The position numbers and the translations under genes are program-made. Under the pieces are notes generated by a model, which saw only the letters and a list, made by a program, of their open reading frames with translations, was not told the origin of the DNA and made no database searches. Positions 21,870 to 23,242 of a DNA stretch of 23,242 bases are shown piece by piece; within the stretch, counting starts at the first letter, position 1, and the number at the start of each line of letters is the position of its first letter. Source of the stretch: Candidatus Jordarchaeia archaeon (GTDB lineage: Archaea; Asgardarchaeota; Jordiarchaeia; Jordiarchaeales; Freyrarchaeaceae); the NCBI GenBank assembly GCA_018383835.1, contig JAHAWR010000013.1:1-23242 (forward strand), given 5' to 3'.

Positions 21870-22790
21870 CTACCCCCTCACCAGTCGACTTAATACGACA
21901 AGAAGCCGGTTGAGGATGAAGATCGGGTCCATGCCTGTGAGCGCGGGGGTAAGGTATCCCAACGCGTAGAAAAAATGGCAGATCAGGTTTTTCTGGCGGT
22001 AGAAAGCGTACCCCAAAGCTGAGCCGAAAAGTATGCCTAGGTTCACCGTGATCCTGCTCAGGGAACGCCCGAAGAGGAAGTAGTCTCCCATACTTATCAT
22101 GTAGGCTCTCTCGGCAACGCTCCTAAGGCTAAGCCTCTCTCCCCACAGCTTGTGTAAAACTACTGCCTTTGGCTCGTAAACCACCCTGTAGCCGGCTCTC
22201 CTTAACCTCTCGCTGATGCTGATTTCCTCCCCAAAAAGCTTGATGCCCCTCGGGCCAAGCTTCTCCTGAAAGCCACCAACGTTTATCGCCGCCTCACGTC
22301 TAAGAGCCATGTTACCTCCGATCGGGAAAAAAATGTCCTTGGCTGAATCACCCCAGTCGGTTAAACCCAAAATTCCGTAGATGTCCCTTCTCAGCCACTT
22401 TGGAGGTTGCTCGAAGAATACTGGTCTTATTCTTCCACCCACGCAGCCTATACTTTCGTCTAAGTTGATAGGGGAAGTCAGCTTTTCAAGCCATCCATCA
22501 CAGGCGACGCAGTCGTCGTCTATGAACGCCACAACGTCGCTCTTAGCCTCCCTCAGCCCGTAATTTCTTGCCTCAGCTATACTTATCCTCTCGGGAGGAG
22601 AAATAAGCTTGAAGTCGCCGCGCCAACCATACCTTTCCTCTAGAAGGTTTCCGGTTCCATCATCGGACAAGTTATCTATAACTAAGACGTCGCACTCATC
22701 AGGCTTCTGTTTAAAAACACTTTCCAAGCAGTCTACGACGTGGCAAGCTCTGTTATATGTTGGAACAACGACGGTCACTTTAGAAACCAT
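21870..22790 (-). CDS. Family-2 glycosyltransferase
   Basis: A 306-residue GT2 enzyme. The GT-A fold begins at VTVVVPTYNRACHVVDCLESV; VLVIDNLSDDGT contacts the nucleotide, SIAEARNYGLREAKSDVVAFIDDDC carries the metal-binding DDD (91-93), and the acceptor side has GGNMALRREAAINVGGF and LFGEEISISERLRRAGYRVVYEP. It resembles rhamnosyl- and AglG-like transferases of N-glycan or lipid-linked oligosaccharide pathways. A weakly hydrophobic C-terminus (about 240-300) may associate with the membrane. The start is ATG with GGGAGGG upstream. It heads a same-strand run with the membrane glycosyltransferase (one-base gap) and the DUF362 fusion (47-base gap), from a TATA-like box at 22834-22841. Donor and acceptor cannot be read from sequence. 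Confidence 0.92.
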   Translation of the reverse strand: MVSKVTVVVPTYNRACHVVDCLESVFKQKPDECDVLVIDNLSDDGTGNLLEERYGWRGDFKLISPPERISIAEARNYGLREAKSDVVAFIDDDCVACDGWLEKLTSPINLDESIGCVGGRIRPVFFEQPPKWLRRDIYGILGLTDWGDSAKDIFFPIGGNMALRREAAINVGGFQEKLGPRGIKLFGEEISISERLRRAGYRVVYEPKAVVLHKLWGERLSLRSVAERAYMISMGDYFLFGRSLSRITVNLGILFGSALGYAFYRQKNLICHFFYALGYLTPALTGMDPIFILNRLLVVLSRLVRG

Positions 22791-22833
22791 CCGGGCCCTC
22801 CCGTAACTAATTCCGCCTCAAGTAACCCTATAC

Positions 22834-22848
22834 AATTTAATTTTTCTT
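22834..22848 (-). promoter_or_regulatory. BRE/TATA-like promoter of the glycosyltransferase run
   Basis: On the - strand AGAAAAATTAAATT has a purine BRE before the TATA-like TTAAATT (22834-22840). Transcription would begin near 22811, about 20 bases before ATG 22790 and upstream of its GGGAGGG site. Confidence 0.45.
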
Positions 22849-22868
22849 TCTCTCTAATGTTTTTCTTT

Positions 22869-23242
22869 TCAAGTTGGGGTTAGCTTCGCTATGAAGAACC
22901 CGTTAGTCTGATGCCTGTGCGGGAAAAACCGCTTAACCTTTGATGAACACTCAAACCCGCTGTATCCCTTCTCTCCCGGTATGTTTGGTTCGATAAGTTC
23001 AGCTTTACCCAGCATGCTATCAACCACTTCCTCCCCCTCCTCCGGAAAAACCGAGCAAACGGAGTAAACCACCACTCCCCCCTCCCTGACAAGTTTAAGT
23101 GCATTCTCTAGCAAAGCTTTCTGAATCGAAACATAGCTCTCTATTTGCCTCTTATTGATCTTCCACTTCGCCTCAGGGGTTGACGCGAATGTTCCACTCG
23201 AGGTGCAGGGCGCATCCACAAGCACCTTATCATACTCCCCAG
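22869..23242 (-). CDS. NSUN/RsmB-type RNA cytosine-C5 methyltransferase, C-terminal part (5' end outside window)
   Basis: The last 123 or so residues of a second NOL1/NOP2/Sun-family m5C methyltransferase; the frame is still open at the window edge, and the GTG at 23225 is an internal valine codon. Motif IV reads DAPCTSSGTF and supplies one active-site cysteine; motif VI reads YSVCSVFPEE, where the usual TC is VC but the nucleophilic cysteine is kept. The closing KVKRFFPHRHQTNGFFIAKL is the typical family ending. Substrate cannot be judged without the N-terminal domain. It lies 78 bases upstream of the glycosyltransferase run, which has its own promoter-like box, so it is probably a separate unit. 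Confidence 0.9.
   Translation of the reverse strand, partial: GEYDKVLVDAPCTSSGTFASTPEAKWKINKRQIESYVSIQKALLENALKLVREGGVVVYSVCSVFPEEGEEVVDSMLGKAELIEPNIPGEKGYSGFECSSKVKRFFPHRHQTNGFFIAKLTPT

Noticed and set aside
1..23242. CRISPR array, insertion sequence, integrase or attachment site
   Set aside because: No regularly spaced direct repeats, no transposase or integrase motifs, no terminal inverted repeats and no tRNA 3' end duplication were seen.

Overview
The window is from an archaeon, probably a thermophilic member of the Thermoproteota/TACK side, though the phylum cannot be fixed by eye. The evidence is the gene set: aIF5A with its hypusine site, Nob1 rRNA endonuclease, ribosomal protein L37e next to an LSm protein, archaeosine tRNA-guanine transglycosylase, a PAC2 protein, THEP1 NTPase and a two-gene SufC-SufB system. 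Strong GGAGGTGA-type ribosome-binding sites precede most genes, TTG starts are about as common as ATG, and several upstream regions carry BRE/TATA-like boxes. I see no rRNA, intact tRNA, CRISPR array, insertion sequence or integrase. The window reads as chromosomal backbone, densely packed, with a few accessory-looking genes.

Layout. 1-822 is the end of gatB. 899-4322 is a tight + strand operon for protein quality control and translation: PAC2, Hsp20, aIF5A, Nob1 and a PUA-containing NSUN methyltransferase, the last three overlapping. On the - strand follow a YfcE-type metallophosphoesterase and moaE (4319-5286). 5562-6018 is the LSm-L37e pair. A two-domain Usp-like protein (+) and an APC amino-acid permease (-) converge and overlap at 6980-7020. 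8444-9523 is sparse: one orphan 130-residue gene flanked by roughly 330-360 bases of non-coding DNA on each side, with a hairpin and an operator-like inverted repeat.

9524-12468 is a coupled ugd-tgtA pair, converging on sufC-sufB (- strand, 12614-14573). Then come a RimI-like acetyltransferase (+), converging with a DegT/DnrJ/EryC1/StrS aminotransferase (-), a PD-(D/E)XK nuclease-like protein (+), THEP1 NTPase (-), and a winged-helix protein overlapped by a thioredoxin-fold protein that has lost its first active-site cysteine (+). The right end, all on -, holds a fusion of a DUF362 domain to a Gfo/Idh/MocA oxidoreductase, two family-2 glycosyltransferases, and the end of a second NSUN/RsmB-type RNA methyltransferase that runs off the window.

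How the genes fit together. RNA maturation and modification is the strongest theme: Nob1, two NSUN methyltransferases, TgtA, LSm and L37e. Sugar chemistry is the second: a UDP-sugar dehydrogenase, a sugar aminotransferase, a Gfo/Idh/MocA enzyme and two glycosyltransferases could build an amino- or uronic-acid sugar for a surface glycan, although they lie in separate transcription units. The least explained items are the DUF362-Gfo/Idh/MocA fusion, the winged-helix/single-cysteine thioredoxin pair, and the orphan gene at 8772.
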